Part shown: positions 1 to 8,122 of the stretch, piece by piece
Numbering within the stretch: position 1 is the stretch's first letter
Layout of the letters: every line of letters starts with the position of its first letter
The notes under the pieces: generated by a model
Databases searched by the model: none
What the model saw: only the letters and a program-made list of their open reading frames with translations
What the model was told of the DNA's origin: nothing
Position numbers and translations under genes: made by a program
Source: Bog-473 sp963755375
GTDB taxonomy: Bacteria > Actinomycetota > Acidimicrobiia > Acidimicrobiales > RAAP-2
NCBI GenBank assembly: GCA_963755375.1
Contig: CAVWKG010000006.1
Location: 186,001 to 250,000, forward strand
Reading direction: 5' to 3'
Length of the DNA stretch: 64,000 nucleotides

Positions 1-23
1 GTCAGCCTGACCGCATCAGCGCT

Positions 24-46
24 CGTGCGCGCGCACGCCCCGGGGC
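24..46. terminator. Paired GC palindromes after the ALDH gene
   Basis: Two perfect palindromes abut: a 14-bp CGTGCGCGCGCACG (24-37) and GCCCCGGGGC (37-46). They lie just past the stop of the minus-strand aldehyde dehydrogenase. They could stop or slow transcription, but there is no T-tract, so this is not a classical intrinsic terminator. Confidence 0.3.
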
Positions 47-61
47 ATGAGCGGGGTCAGA

Positions 62-1537
62 TCAGGACTGGGGCCAGGCGATGGCCTTGGTCTCGAGGTA
101 CTGCTCGAGGCCCTCGATCCCGCACTGGCGCCCCACGCCACTCGCCTTGTAGCCGCCGTAGGGCGAGTCGGCGCCGTACCACATGCCCCCGTTGACGCTC
201 ATGGAGCCGGTCCGCACCCGGCGCGCCAGTGCGGTCGCCCGCTCCTCGGACGCCGAGACGATGCCGCCCGAGAGCCCGAACGTGCTCTCGTTGGCGATGC
301 GCACGGCGTCGTCGTCGTCCTCGTAGGGGATGACCGCCAGTACCGGTCCGAAGATCTCCTCCTGGGCGATCGTCATGGAGTTGTCCACGTCGATGAACAG
401 GGTCGGCTCGACGAACCAGCCCTTGGGCAGGTGCGCGGGGCGGCCACCCCCGACCACGAGCTTCGCGCCCTCCTCCTGGCCGCGCTCGATGTACCCGAGC
501 ACGCGGTCACGTTGGCGGGCGCTGACCAGCGGGCCCATGAGCACCGCGTCGCTGCTGGGGTCGCCGTAGGGCACCGCGGCCATGGCGGCGCTGATCAGCT
601 CGACACCCTCGTCGTAGCGCGACCGCGGCAGGAGCATGCGCGTCTGCATGGCGCACCCCTGGCCGGCATGGACGCAGACCATGGAGGCGCCGGGGACGGC
701 GGTGGCGAAGTCGGCGTCGTCGAGCACGATCATCGCCGACTTGCCCCCGAGCTCCAGGAAGGTCTTCTTGAGCGTGGCGGCGCCCTTCTCCATGATCCGG
801 GTGCCGGTGAGCGTGGACCCGGTGAACGAGATCATGTCCACCAGCGGGGAGACAGTGAGCTCCTCCCCGACGAGGTGGTCGGCGGAGGTGACCACGTTGA
901 TCACACCCGGCGGGATGTCCGTCTTCTCGGCGATCAGACGGCCCAGGCGCGTGGCGTTCCAGGGGGTGTCCGGCGCGGGCTTGAGGATCATGGTGTTGCC
1001 CGTGGCGAGGATCGGTCCGAGCTTGTTCAGCGTCACCTCGAGCGGGTAGTTCCACGGGACGATGGCGCCGATGACCCCGATGGGCTCCTTCCAGACGGAG
1101 CGGCGGCTGAGCATGCCCATCATGTTCCCGTCGGGCAGGTCACGTTCCCACGCGAACTGGTCGATCATCTTCGCCGGCCAGCTGAGTGCCTCGGCCAGGG
1201 GCCAGTCCAGTTGGGCGGCGAACGTCATCATCCGCGGGGTCCCGACCTCAGCGATCAGCTCCTCGCGGTACTCCTCCCGCTCGGACTCGAGCGCCGCCTG
1301 CAGCTGCTCCAGGCAGCGCCGGCGCAGCGTGTGATTGGTCGACCAGTCCGAGTCGTCGAAGGCCTGCCGCGCCAGGACGATCGCCCGCTGCATGTCCTCG
1401 GCCGAGGCGTCTGCGACCTCGCCCAGCACCTCTTCCGTCGCCGGATTGACGTTCTCGAACCGCTTGCCGGAGGCCGCCTCGACGAGCTCGCCCCCGATGA
1501 GCATGCGCGCCTCACCGGCACCATTGTGGCTGGCCAT
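62..1537 (-). CDS. Aldehyde dehydrogenase (NAD(P)+-dependent, ALDH superfamily)
   Basis: Oxidises an aldehyde to the acid with NAD(P)+ in the cytosol; the substrate cannot be read from sequence. The 491-residue length is normal for the family. Visible family landmarks are PWNYP (161-165) with the cofactor-binding Lys186, the general base Glu262 in LELGGKS, and the catalytic Cys295 in GQGCAMQTR. The C-terminal 'EEIFGPVLAVIPY' and 'SPYGGYKASGVGR' segments are also typical. The start ATG follows a 'GGAAGAGGTGCAAC' leader with a usable Shine-Dalgarno. It is divergent from the YCII gene across a 218-bp intergenic stretch in which I see no gene. It could be an aliphatic, betaine or aromatic aldehyde enzyme. 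Confidence 0.93.
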   Translation of the reverse strand: MASHNGAGEARMLIGGELVEAASGKRFENVNPATEEVLGEVADASAEDMQRAIVLARQAFDDSDWSTNHTLRRRCLEQLQAALESEREEYREELIAEVGTPRMMTFAAQLDWPLAEALSWPAKMIDQFAWERDLPDGNMMGMLSRRSVWKEPIGVIGAIVPWNYPLEVTLNKLGPILATGNTMILKPAPDTPWNATRLGRLIAEKTDIPPGVINVVTSADHLVGEELTVSPLVDMISFTGSTLTGTRIMEKGAATLKKTFLELGGKSAMIVLDDADFATAVPGASMVCVHAGQGCAMQTRMLLPRSRYDEGVELISAAMAAVPYGDPSSDAVLMGPLVSARQRDRVLGYIERGQEEGAKLVVGGGRPAHLPKGWFVEPTLFIDVDNSMTIAQEEIFGPVLAVIPYEDDDDAVRIANESTFGLSGGIVSASEERATALARRVRTGSMSVNGGMWYGADSPYGGYKASGVGRQCGIEGLEQYLETKAIAWPQS

Positions 1538-1755
1538 GTTGCACCTCTTCCTCTGGACCCGCCGGCGACCTTAGGAAGCCCCCCGGGCACGGTCAAGGTG
1601 GGCCGTTCCGACGGCGCAGGCTGCCCGAACCGACGGGCCGCCCGGCCGGCCTTTCGCGGAAACCCGTCGAGACGTGTCGATTCTGCAGACTCCCGTTCGA
1701 CGCTTTGCCAGAGTGAGGCGACGAGCGCTCACCGACGGAAGAAACGGAGACCACC

Positions 1756-2094
1756 ATGCGATTCCTGGGCTACACGCTGGCCAACGAGGCCGAGACGCCG
1801 ACGGAGCCACCCCGGCCCGAGCTGTACGAGGAAATGGGCAAATTCGTCGAGGAGGCGGTCAACGCCGGGGTCATCGTGGCCACCGGCGGCATCGCCCCCA
1901 CTTCGGAGGGCGCCAAGATCACACTGAAGGACGGTGCATTCACCGTCGTGGACGGCCCGTTCACCGAGGCGAAGGAATTGGTCGGCGGCTGGGCTCTCAT
2001 GGAGTGCCGCGACAGGGACGAGGCCATCGAGTGGTCCAAGCGCTTCGTCAGCGTGCTCGGCGAGGGCGAAGTCCGCATTCGCCCCGTCATGTGA
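1756..2094 (+). CDS. YCII/DGPF-domain protein
   Basis: A 112-residue single-domain protein of the YCII-related (DGPF) family. It carries the signature DGPF within 'VVDGPFTEAKELVGGWALMEC', a predicted ferredoxin-like fold whose reaction is not established. A GGAG six bases before the ATG fixes the start. The next gene, 44 bp downstream on the same strand, is an ECF42-type sigma factor; DGPF genes are the conserved neighbours of that sigma group, so the two probably share regulation and function. Its biochemical role is unknown. Confidence 0.85.
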   Translation: MRFLGYTLANEAETPTEPPRPELYEEMGKFVEEAVNAGVIVATGGIAPTSEGAKITLKDGAFTVVDGPFTEAKELVGGWALMECRDRDEAIEWSKRFVSVLGEGEVRIRPVM

Positions 2095-2138
2095 CCTGAG
2101 GATCTCGACGAGCACGACCGGGTGGTTGAATCGGTGCC

Positions 2139-3458
2139 GTGCCGGGCAGCGATTCGACCGCCTCGATCGAGGTGCTCTTCCGGATGGAGTTCCCCCGTGT
2201 GGTCGCCGCATTGGCGGCCTTCGTGGGCGATATCGGATTGGCCGAGGACCTCGCACAGGACGCCTTGGTCGACGCGCTACGCCAGTGGCCCCGGGACGGC
2301 ACCCCGCGCAATCCCGGGGCCTGGCTCACCACCGTGGGCAAACGCAGGGCGGTGGACCTCTTCCGCCGCAACCGTGCGCTGAGTCAGAAGTACGCCCAAC
2401 TCGGCCCGGATCTCGAGTTGGCCGTGACGCGGCCGGTCGAGGACGAGATCGACTTCGATCCTGAGTCGAGGGAGGAGATCGCAGACGACCGCCTGCGGCT
2501 GATGTTCGTGTCGTGTCACCCGGTGCTCTCGGTACCCGCCCGGACCGCGCTCACGCTGCGCCTGGTCGCAGGACTGACCGTGCCCGAGATTGCTCGGGCG
2601 TACGTCGTGCCGGAGCCGACGATCGCGCAACGAATCGTCCGGGCCAAGAGGACGATCGCCGAGGCTGCGGTTCCCTTCGAGGTCCCGGCAGGAGCGGATC
2701 GGGCGACCCGCCTCGAATCGGTGCTCCAGGTGATCTACCTCATCTACAACGAGGGGTACTCCGCCACCGCCGGGGAGGATTGGCTCCGGCCCGAGCTCTG
2801 CGCCGAGGCCCTCCGGCTCGGCCGGGTGCTCGCCGGCCTGGCGCCGGAGGAGCCCGAGGTCTACGGCCTCCTGGCGCTCATGGAGTTCCAGTCGTCGCGT
2901 CTGCGCGCCCGTACCGGGCCGGCGGGCACGCCCGTCCTGCTCCTCGATCAGGATCGCCGCACCTGGGACCGGCTCCACGTCAATCGCGGCGAGAGCGCCT
3001 TGGCCACGGCGGAGCTCCTCGGGGCGAGCCGGGGGCCCTACACGCTGCAGGCGGCGATCGCCGCCTGCCACGCCCGCTCGTTTCGCCCCGAGGAGACCGA
3101 CTGGGACGAGGTCGTCGCGCTCTACGGCGAGCTGGCCCACCGGTCGCCCTCGCCGATCGTGGAGCTGAATCGGGCCGTTGCGGTCTCCATGGCCTCCGGA
3201 CCGGGCGCGGCACTGATGCTGGTCGACCAGTTGGTCGAGACGCGGACGCTGGACCGTTACCACCTCCTCGCCAGCGTGCGCGGGGACCTGCTCGACCGGC
3301 TCGGGCGTCACGCCGAGGCCGCAGCGGATTTCGAGCGTGCCGCGGCACTGGCCACCAACGCGCGGGAACAGGCCCTGTCCGAGCAGCGCGCTCGCGCCAG
3401 CCGGGCGCGGGCGGGCCGCACCGGCTCGTCGCCCGTCACGAGTTCCGGCCCGGCCTGA
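2139..3458 (+). CDS. ECF42-type RNA polymerase sigma factor with C-terminal helical domain
   Basis: A 439-residue extracytoplasmic-function sigma factor. Sigma region 2 is in the N-terminal ~90 residues ('GLAEDLAQDALVDALRQWP', 'KRRAVDLFRRN'). Region 4 follows at roughly 125-180 ('LTLRLVAGLTVPEIARAYVV'). A long alpha-helical, TPR-like C-terminal half ('YLIYNEGYSA', 'LNRAVAVSMASGPGAAL') is the hallmark of ECF42 and replaces a separate anti-sigma factor; no anti-sigma gene is seen nearby. The GTG at 2139 is chosen because it opens the conserved frame, but there is no strong Shine-Dalgarno. The gene overlaps the convergent TraD-like gene by 23 bp. Confidence 0.9.
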   Translation: MPGSDSTASIEVLFRMEFPRVVAALAAFVGDIGLAEDLAQDALVDALRQWPRDGTPRNPGAWLTTVGKRRAVDLFRRNRALSQKYAQLGPDLELAVTRPVEDEIDFDPESREEIADDRLRLMFVSCHPVLSVPARTALTLRLVAGLTVPEIARAYVVPEPTIAQRIVRAKRTIAEAAVPFEVPAGADRATRLESVLQVIYLIYNEGYSATAGEDWLRPELCAEALRLGRVLAGLAPEEPEVYGLLALMEFQSSRLRARTGPAGTPVLLLDQDRRTWDRLHVNRGESALATAELLGASRGPYTLQAAIAACHARSFRPEETDWDEVVALYGELAHRSPSPIVELNRAVAVSMASGPGAALMLVDQLVETRTLDRYHLLASVRGDLLDRLGRHAEAAADFERAAALATNAREQALSEQRARASRARAGRTGSSPVTSSGPA

Positions 3459-4887
3459 GTCTCGACCTCCCCCGCCCTTGCGCCCACCAGGGCCGCAACT
3501 CCACCCGCGCCGGAGGCAGCGCCCCGTAGACGAGGACGGCGCGACCCCGCGTCAAGCAGCGGAGGGCCTCGGGCGGCAGCAACCGGCGCGGGCTCGTCGT
3601 CGACGTCGTCGAGCGCCGGCCCGTGGGGTCACGTGTCACCGAAGGATGCGGGGCCTCCTCGTCCCCGATGAGCCGGCTCGCGTACTCGAGCGTGTCGGGA
3701 TCGGCGATGCCAGGCAGGAAGAGCTTGGCTCGGTGATTGTTCAACACCGTCGGGGCGCGTGCGCCGTAGCGGCCCCTCACCTGCGCCAGGTCCTGCCAGA
3801 CCGTCACGATCTGGATCCCGTGCGACGCACAGGTTGCCGCGAGCCCGTCCAGCTCGGGCAACGGAGCGATGTGTGCCGCCTCGTCGAGCACGACGAGGAG
3901 CGGCGGGTCGAGCGGCCGGCCCGCCTTCGTGGCGCTGGCGAAGGCACGCGCCAACACCGTCTGGGTCAGCGCCGTGAAGTACCCGCGCAACCGGCGCTGA
4001 TCATGGGCGGGTGCGCAGAGGTACAGCGTATGGGCGCCGCACAACAGATGGCCGGGCTCGAAGGTGCCGTCCGCCGGCCGCCCGGGTGGCGGATGGGCAA
4101 AGGGGGCGAGCACGGTCTCGGCCGTGGTGTAGATGGAGCTGCGGGTGCGATCGTCACGGCACCAGGTCGCCTGGGCGGCATGGAGCACCTCGGGAGTTGC
4201 GGCGCGCTCGAGGATGGCCGCCACCTCACCGACCTCCTGGGTGTCCACCCAGCGCACCACGTCGGCCATCGTGCACCCGCCGAGCGCCGCAGCGGCGAAG
4301 AGAGGTGCCAGGAGCTTGGCCGCGCTGGCGTACCAGAACTCTCCGTCGGCGGTGGTGCCCTCGCTCTTGGCCGCCTCACACAATTCGGTGGCGGCCCGGC
4401 ACGCCTCACGCCACTCGCCGCATGCAGTGAGAGGGGACCAGACGCTGGCCCGCGCCCCCGTGCAGCCCGTCGGGTCGATGCACCACACCCGACCCAGACG
4501 CGCCCGCGTCCCCAGTGTGTGACGGAGGAGATCGCTCTTGACGCTCGCCGCCAGCACCGGTCCCCGCCAGCCCAGAATGGCCGGAACCGCCAGGCTCGAG
4601 GTCTTCCCACTCTGGGTCGGGCCGATCACGACCAGCGACTGGGCCATCTCGGTCGCCAGGCCGGAGATCCGTGCCACCCCGGGCAGAGCGCCGAGCACGA
4701 GCCGGCCGGGAGGAGCGCCGTCGGCCGGGACCAGCAAGGGGCGCAGGTCACGTCGCCTGGCCCAGCGGGCGCCGCGCCGCGTCCGGCTCCGGCCTCGCGC
4801 CACCCGCGCGCCACCGGTGTCCGAGATCCCGGCCAGCAGCGCGCCGCCGAGCGCGAGCGGCAGGACGGCATCGAGAAGACCCGCCAT
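3436..4887 (-). CDS. TraD/VirD4-like type IV coupling ATPase
   Basis: A 483-residue membrane-linked motor ATPase that would link substrate DNA or protein to a type IV secretion channel. An N-terminal hydrophobic stretch (residues 5-20) may anchor it. Walker A is GPTQSGKTS (89-97), and Walker B is LVVLDEA (331-337) within 'PPLLVVLDEAAHIAPLPEL'. The 'QIVTVWQDLAQVRGRYG' segment is typical of TraG/TraD coupling proteins. It starts 3 bp after the stop of the VirB4 C-terminal fragment, so it was the next gene of the same operon. Because the upstream ATPase is split by an insertion, its original promoter may be lost. Confidence 0.85.
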   Translation of the reverse strand: MAGLLDAVLPLALGGALLAGISDTGGARVARGRSRTRRGARWARRRDLRPLLVPADGAPPGRLVLGALPGVARISGLATEMAQSLVVIGPTQSGKTSSLAVPAILGWRGPVLAASVKSDLLRHTLGTRARLGRVWCIDPTGCTGARASVWSPLTACGEWREACRAATELCEAAKSEGTTADGEFWYASAAKLLAPLFAAAALGGCTMADVVRWVDTQEVGEVAAILERAATPEVLHAAQATWCRDDRTRSSIYTTAETVLAPFAHPPPGRPADGTFEPGHLLCGAHTLYLCAPAHDQRRLRGYFTALTQTVLARAFASATKAGRPLDPPLLVVLDEAAHIAPLPELDGLAATCASHGIQIVTVWQDLAQVRGRYGARAPTVLNNHRAKLFLPGIADPDTLEYASRLIGDEEAPHPSVTRDPTGRRSTTSTTSPRRLLPPEALRCLTRGRAVLVYGALPPARVELRPWWAQGRGRSRLRPGRNS

Positions 4888-4890
4888 TGC

Positions 4891-5266
4891 CTATCCCGCC
4901 GTCATGGCCGCGTCGGTGTCGACGATGGACCGCTCCGTCGCGCTCAGTCTGTGCTGCACCAGAAAGGACCGCTGACCCACCTTCCACAGGGCAATGCCCC
5001 GCCGGAGCTGCGGGAGGAGATCCGCCTCGGTGGCCGACAGGGACAGAAGCTCGGCCGCTGCCTCGAGCTCGCCGGGCGACTGTGCGTAGACGACGCGGGT
5101 CTCCGAATCCGACAGAAGCCCCTGGGCCAAGGCCACCTGCTCGGAGTCCGACGCGCCGACGGAGCGCAGGTCCGACACCCGGTGCAGGACCGCCACGTTG
5201 GACACGCCGAGGGCGCGGGAGAGCTTCCACGACGACTGCAGCCAGCGCGCCACGCCGAGGTTAGTT
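4891..5266 (-). pseudogene. VirB4-like conjugal ATPase, C-terminal fragment
   Basis: This encodes the last ~124 residues of a VirB4-like T4SS ATPase, from 'TNLGVARWLQSSWKLSRAL' to 'LSATERSIVDTDAAMTAG'. The matching N-terminal part lies 14 kb away at 19416-20327 and breaks off inside the same motif ('VVDEAWAIL'). Joined, the halves give 'DEAWAILTNLGVARW' in frame with no lost residue. An open frame continues upstream to an ATG at 5424, but those residues are encoded by the inserted element and are unrelated to the family. Without its P-loop half this fragment cannot hydrolyse ATP. Confidence 0.88.
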
Positions 5267-5273
5267 AGTATTG
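5256..5273. other. Left attachment junction (att site)
   Basis: Host VirB4 sequence (left side) meets element sequence at AG (5267-5268). The element-side half begins AGTATTG (5267-5273). This is the exact inverted complement of CAATACT (19397-19403) at the other end, so a circularised element would carry a 7-bp inverted repeat around its core, as expected of a serine-integrase attP. Assigned from reading-frame restoration of the host gene. Confidence 0.7.
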
Positions 5274-5487
5274 CTATATCACGGTATCTACACCTGATCC
5301 GGGGCTGGCGTGTGGAAAAGAGGGCCTGATTACGCACGTTTCGATGACAAATGAACCACCGGATGAAAGGGCACTGGCGACGGTTGAGCTCTCGGCGGTC
5401 CACAGAAACCGATCCTTCGTGCACCGGATATCCACAACCAAACGGCCCAAATCCCCAGGAAGACGCTCTTGTTACTCACAGCGTTGT

Positions 5488-5505
5488 ACTTACAGACTTG
5501 TAAGT
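5488..5505. promoter_or_regulatory. Perfect inverted repeat upstream of the first element gene
   Basis: ACTTACA-GACT-TGTAAGT, seven-base arms with a four-base spacer, ends 15 bp before the ATG at 5521. Its place and symmetry suit a repressor operator for the gene at 5521-6108. A related half-site ACTTGTA recurs at 6244-6250 inside CAAGT-CC-ACTTG (6237-6248). The rest of 5274-5520 is AT-richer than the flanks and has no supportable gene. Confidence 0.45.
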
Positions 5506-5520
5506 GCACAACCTGGAACG

Positions 5521-6108
5521 ATGCGAGAGCGGGGGCCGATGAGGGCACTGTTAGACGAGTCCACCCCAATGGTCAGTGGGGACCTCGCTTATCTCGTCGT
5601 TGCCACGATCCTGATAAATGAGGATCCGCGGGAGGTGGAGATAGCCGCTAGGGCGATAGTGGGTGAAAGGGCAAGGCCCTTCCACTGGACGAATGAGGGC
5701 CCGGAGGCGCGGCAGCGAGCCATCGATTGCCTCATCGCATTGGGCGCCTGTGCACATGCGGCGGTGCATCATCCAACGGGGCGAAAACGCCAGGGCCGCG
5801 CACGCCGGGCAGCGATCGAGAGATTGATTCCAAAGCTGGTCGAAGACGGGGCGACATCGCTGCTGATTGAGAGTCGCGGCGAGAGGGAGGACGTCGACGA
5901 TCGTGTGACCCTGGTGGGCGCCCTGAAGGCACACGGGGCGCAGCAGATCTCCTATGCCTGGGGCGACAAGCAAGTGCCCGCGCTCTGGCTGGCGGATGCC
6001 GCCTGTGGAGCTGTGGCCGGCTACCTCACCCGGAGCGAGCCCCAATGGCACGGCCAGCTGGTCACGGCCGGCGTCGTGACTGAGCCGATCTACCTGTCTG
6101 GGGCCTAG
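5521..6108 (+). CDS. DUF3800-like hypothetical protein
   Basis: A protein of about 195 residues (189 from the second ATG at 5539). The N-terminal 'MRALLDES' and later 'RPFHWTNEGPEARQRAI', 'LLIESRGEREDVDDR' and 'ALWLADAACGAVAGYL' fit the layout of DUF3800-type proteins. These are predicted to have an RNase H-like fold, with acidic residues at 'DES' and in the C-terminal 'AD'. Such genes are frequent in actinobacterial mobile elements. An upstream in-frame ATG at 5344 exists, but the intervening residues look non-coding. I infer an accessory or defence-like cargo role; the reaction is unknown. Confidence 0.6.
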   Translation: MRERGPMRALLDESTPMVSGDLAYLVVATILINEDPREVEIAARAIVGERARPFHWTNEGPEARQRAIDCLIALGACAHAAVHHPTGRKRQGRARRAAIERLIPKLVEDGATSLLIESRGEREDVDDRVTLVGALKAHGAQQISYAWGDKQVPALWLADAACGAVAGYLTRSEPQWHGQLVTAGVVTEPIYLSGA

Positions 6109-6127
6109 CTGGCCCCAGAAATGCGTA

Positions 6128-6189
6128 AACCCCGGCTCCCGGCCTAGACGGTGATTTTGCAATCACCCTCGGCCTGGCCCTCCGGGGTT
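6128..6189. terminator. Nested hairpins after the DUF3800-like gene
   Basis: An outer 8-bp stem AACCCCGG (6128-6135) / CCGGGGTT (6182-6189) encloses an inner 6-bp hairpin GGTGAT / ATCACC with a six-base loop (6150-6167). It begins 20 bp after the stop codon and could end transcription from the left. It resembles a tRNA at first sight but lacks a seven-base anticodon loop and a proper T-arm. The following 290 bases to 6482 contain no supportable gene, only CCCGG/CCGGG (6201-6218) and CAAGT/ACTTG (6237-6248) repeats. Confidence 0.45.
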
Positions 6190-6482
6190 CGCGTCTACCT
6201 CCCGGATTAACTCCGGGGACGTATCCCAGTGTAATGCAAGTCCACTTGTATTGCTATTGGCTCCTACCAGGGGAAATAGTCCAAACCGGAGTGTATACGA
6301 CCCCCTGAAGGTCCGGGTTACGGCGTGAGGTGTCAGGGGTGTCTCGAGGTTCAGCACCGTGATGCTTCTCCCAGACAGCTTGCTTGGATCGGCGGGCCCC
6401 GACGATTGCGGGTGGATCGGCGGTCGATTCAGCCTAGTTCGCTCGGGGCTGAATCGCGGGACCACGGTCTACCCTCGGCCCC

Positions 6483-6719
6483 GTGAGCCCCATGCCCGTC
6501 CCCGGCGACCCCTGCCCCGGCTTCGTCGCCCAGCCTGGCCAGTGCTGGCAGATGATCTACGACCGGCAGCTCCAGGCCAACCACTGCCTCGAGACGCCCT
6601 CGTGGACCGGGCGCTGGTTCAGCCCTACCGGCGATCGCTGGTGGCGAGTGTGGGCGTGTCCGGACCATCTGGACGGGTTGACCGGACTCAGGGAGTTCGG
6701 CCGGTCTCGTCGATCGTGA
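6483..6719 (+). CDS. Small Cys/Trp-rich protein
   Basis: A 78-residue protein from a GTG start, of unknown function. The spaced Cys residues in 'GDPCPGFVAQPGQCW', 'QANHCLETPSW' and 'VWACPDH', with His residues beside them, suggest a small zinc-binding fold. Coding character is good (Trp-rich, non-repetitive, no frame competition). It is followed 68 bp later by another short gene in the same direction. No family recognised. Confidence 0.55.
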   Translation: MSPMPVPGDPCPGFVAQPGQCWQMIYDRQLQANHCLETPSWTGRWFSPTGDRWWRVWACPDHLDGLTGLREFGRSRRS

Positions 6720-6787
6720 TCCCATAACCGGCGAACTGGGACAGGGGTGAACTTCTCAGCGAGTTCGGAACGAGTCAGGATTCAGGT

Positions 6788-7141
6788 ATGCCCGAAGAAC
6801 ACAGCGGCCCGTGGGGTGCAGCTCTCGATGCCCTGGGTTCCGACAAGGCGGTCCCCTTTTTGGCTTGTCTGAGTTGGGAGCTGACGCTCGCAGCCCGTGG
6901 CGAGTACGGGCCTCAGGGCAACATGCCCCCCGGCTCCGAGTACGCACTCCGCAGCTATAACGAGCTGCTGCACCGGACCAGCATGCAGATGTGCCAGGCA
7001 GTCGGCATGCCGCACGGCGGATACCCCGATGAGGCTTTCATCAACATGCTTCAAGCTGAGGCGGACAGGGCTGGCCGTCTGCCCAATCTGGAATCCGCCG
7101 TAGGGCGAGCCTTGCGAACTCTGGCGAAGGGCGGCTCTTAA
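6788..7141 (+). CDS. Hypothetical protein of the element
   Basis: 117 residues with balanced composition. A helical, soluble protein is suggested by 'ALDALGSDKAVPFLACLSWEL' and 'EAFINMLQAEADRAG'. No signal peptide, membrane segment or known motif. It lies in the left accessory part of the element, convergent with the gene at 7165-7554 and 23 bp from it. Function unknown. Confidence 0.6.
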   Translation: MPEEHSGPWGAALDALGSDKAVPFLACLSWELTLAARGEYGPQGNMPPGSEYALRSYNELLHRTSMQMCQAVGMPHGGYPDEAFINMLQAEADRAGRLPNLESAVGRALRTLAKGGS

Positions 7142-7164
7142 CCGGCGATAGGGGGCACCTGTGC

Positions 7165-7554
7165 CTAGCTGTCGGGCAACACAAAAATCGAAGGTGGCTC
7201 CCAGTATTCCTTGGCGTTCTCCTCTACCCACCAACCCCCTGCGCAGCAAATAAAGCCTTGCATTTCGTCCGCACCGATGACGACCACCTGAGCCGATTCC
7301 GATGCCTCAGGCCCAAATCTCTTGATGGTCTCGGACTCGGCGTCGGTGGGTTCTCGCAAGGTCAGCGAGTCATACAGGGGCGATAGGAGCATCAGACGCA
7401 CGTTGTGGAACTGCACGTCAATGTTCGTGGGGTACTCGGGCTTCGGACTGCGCAGAGCCAGACAGCGATGTCCGACCTCGTACTTCCATGTCTGGAAGCG
7501 GCGATTCCAGACGATCGGCAGGTCAGGTGGCTTTCGCTCAGACACGGCCCTCAT
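7165..7554 (-). CDS. Hypothetical protein of the element
   Basis: 129 residues with normal protein-like composition ('VWNRRFQTWKYEVGHRCLALRS', 'GFICCAGGWWVEENAKEYWEPP'). No recognised domain. The start may be the ATG at 7554 or the in-frame GTG four codons in. It is divergent from the membrane protein gene at 7652. Base composition is less GC-rich than the chromosome on either side, consistent with acquired DNA. Confidence 0.55.
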   Translation of the reverse strand: MRAVSERKPPDLPIVWNRRFQTWKYEVGHRCLALRSPKPEYPTNIDVQFHNVRLMLLSPLYDSLTLREPTDAESETIKRFGPEASESAQVVVIGADEMQGFICCAGGWWVEENAKEYWEPPSIFVLPDS

Positions 7555-7651
7555 CTTGACTTATCCGCACGCCAGTTGGCCACGCCCGTCCGGCGTACCG
7601 GGACACCCTTAACCGCCGAATGACTACCGGATTTTCGGGTATCCCTGTTGC

Positions 7652-7990
7652 ATGGAGCGTAAGTCTTTTGGCGAGCGGATCAAGCTCTACGTGGGGATCA
7701 CTGGAATACCAGCGGCCTCTGCTGAAGACGTGATGCGAGAGGCGCGGACGCCAGCCTTCCGAGGGTATCGAAGCCAAGATCGTGTGGACCGTGCGACTAG
7801 GCGAGCCAAGTGGTGGTGGGCGAGGCTGCTCGTTGGAGCTGGAGTTCTCAGCGTTGCGAGCCTTGTGGGGCTACCGATCGTATTGACCGTGACGATGGCA
7901 ATACTCGGGGCGCTCCTCGTGCTTTCTGGACTCATGGAGGTTTATATCCATTATCGGCTCTGCGCCAAGAACCGGGACTCATCTCACTAG
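7652..7990 (+). CDS. Small membrane protein, two transmembrane helices
   Basis: 112 residues. A charged N-terminal ~50 residues with an 'ARTPAFRGYRSQDRVDRATRRAKWWW' stretch precedes two adjacent hydrophobic helices (roughly 55-72 and 75-97). The short basic tail 'YRLCAKNRDSSH' suggests an inner-membrane hairpin. No family recognised. In this position in prophage-like elements such proteins may be superinfection-exclusion or unknown cargo, but nothing here proves that. The 130 bases downstream contain no gene. Confidence 0.55.
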   Translation: MERKSFGERIKLYVGITGIPAASAEDVMREARTPAFRGYRSQDRVDRATRRAKWWWARLLVGAGVLSVASLVGLPIVLTVTMAILGALLVLSGLMEVYIHYRLCAKNRDSSH

Positions 7991-8122
7991 ACGTCGCCCG
8001 TTCCGCTAGCCGGCGGACTGGGATACCCGGTCACACGACCGGTCGCCAGACAGACGAAGTGCAGAGGCCCCGTTCTTGCAAAGGACGGTTGCTGTCGTGC
8101 CTCCATTCCGGGATGGCTCGAC

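Noticed and set aside
47..1927. Long plus-strand open frame over the aldehyde dehydrogenase gene
   Set aside because: It is antisense to a well-conserved ALDH gene and its translation is His/Arg/Gly-rich with no motif; a high-GC shadow.
3337..5268. 643-codon plus-strand open frame opposite the TraD-like gene
   Set aside because: Antisense to a gene with clear Walker motifs; translation is low-complexity Arg/Pro/Gly.
6128..6189. Possible tRNA with GCA anticodon within the nested hairpins
   Set aside because: The loop is six bases, D- and T-arms do not form, and acceptor pairing is an 8-bp terminator-like stem.
6163..6465. Minus-strand 100-codon open frame after the DUF3800-like gene
   Set aside because: No ribosome site, poor composition and overlap with the hairpin region; not supportable as a gene.
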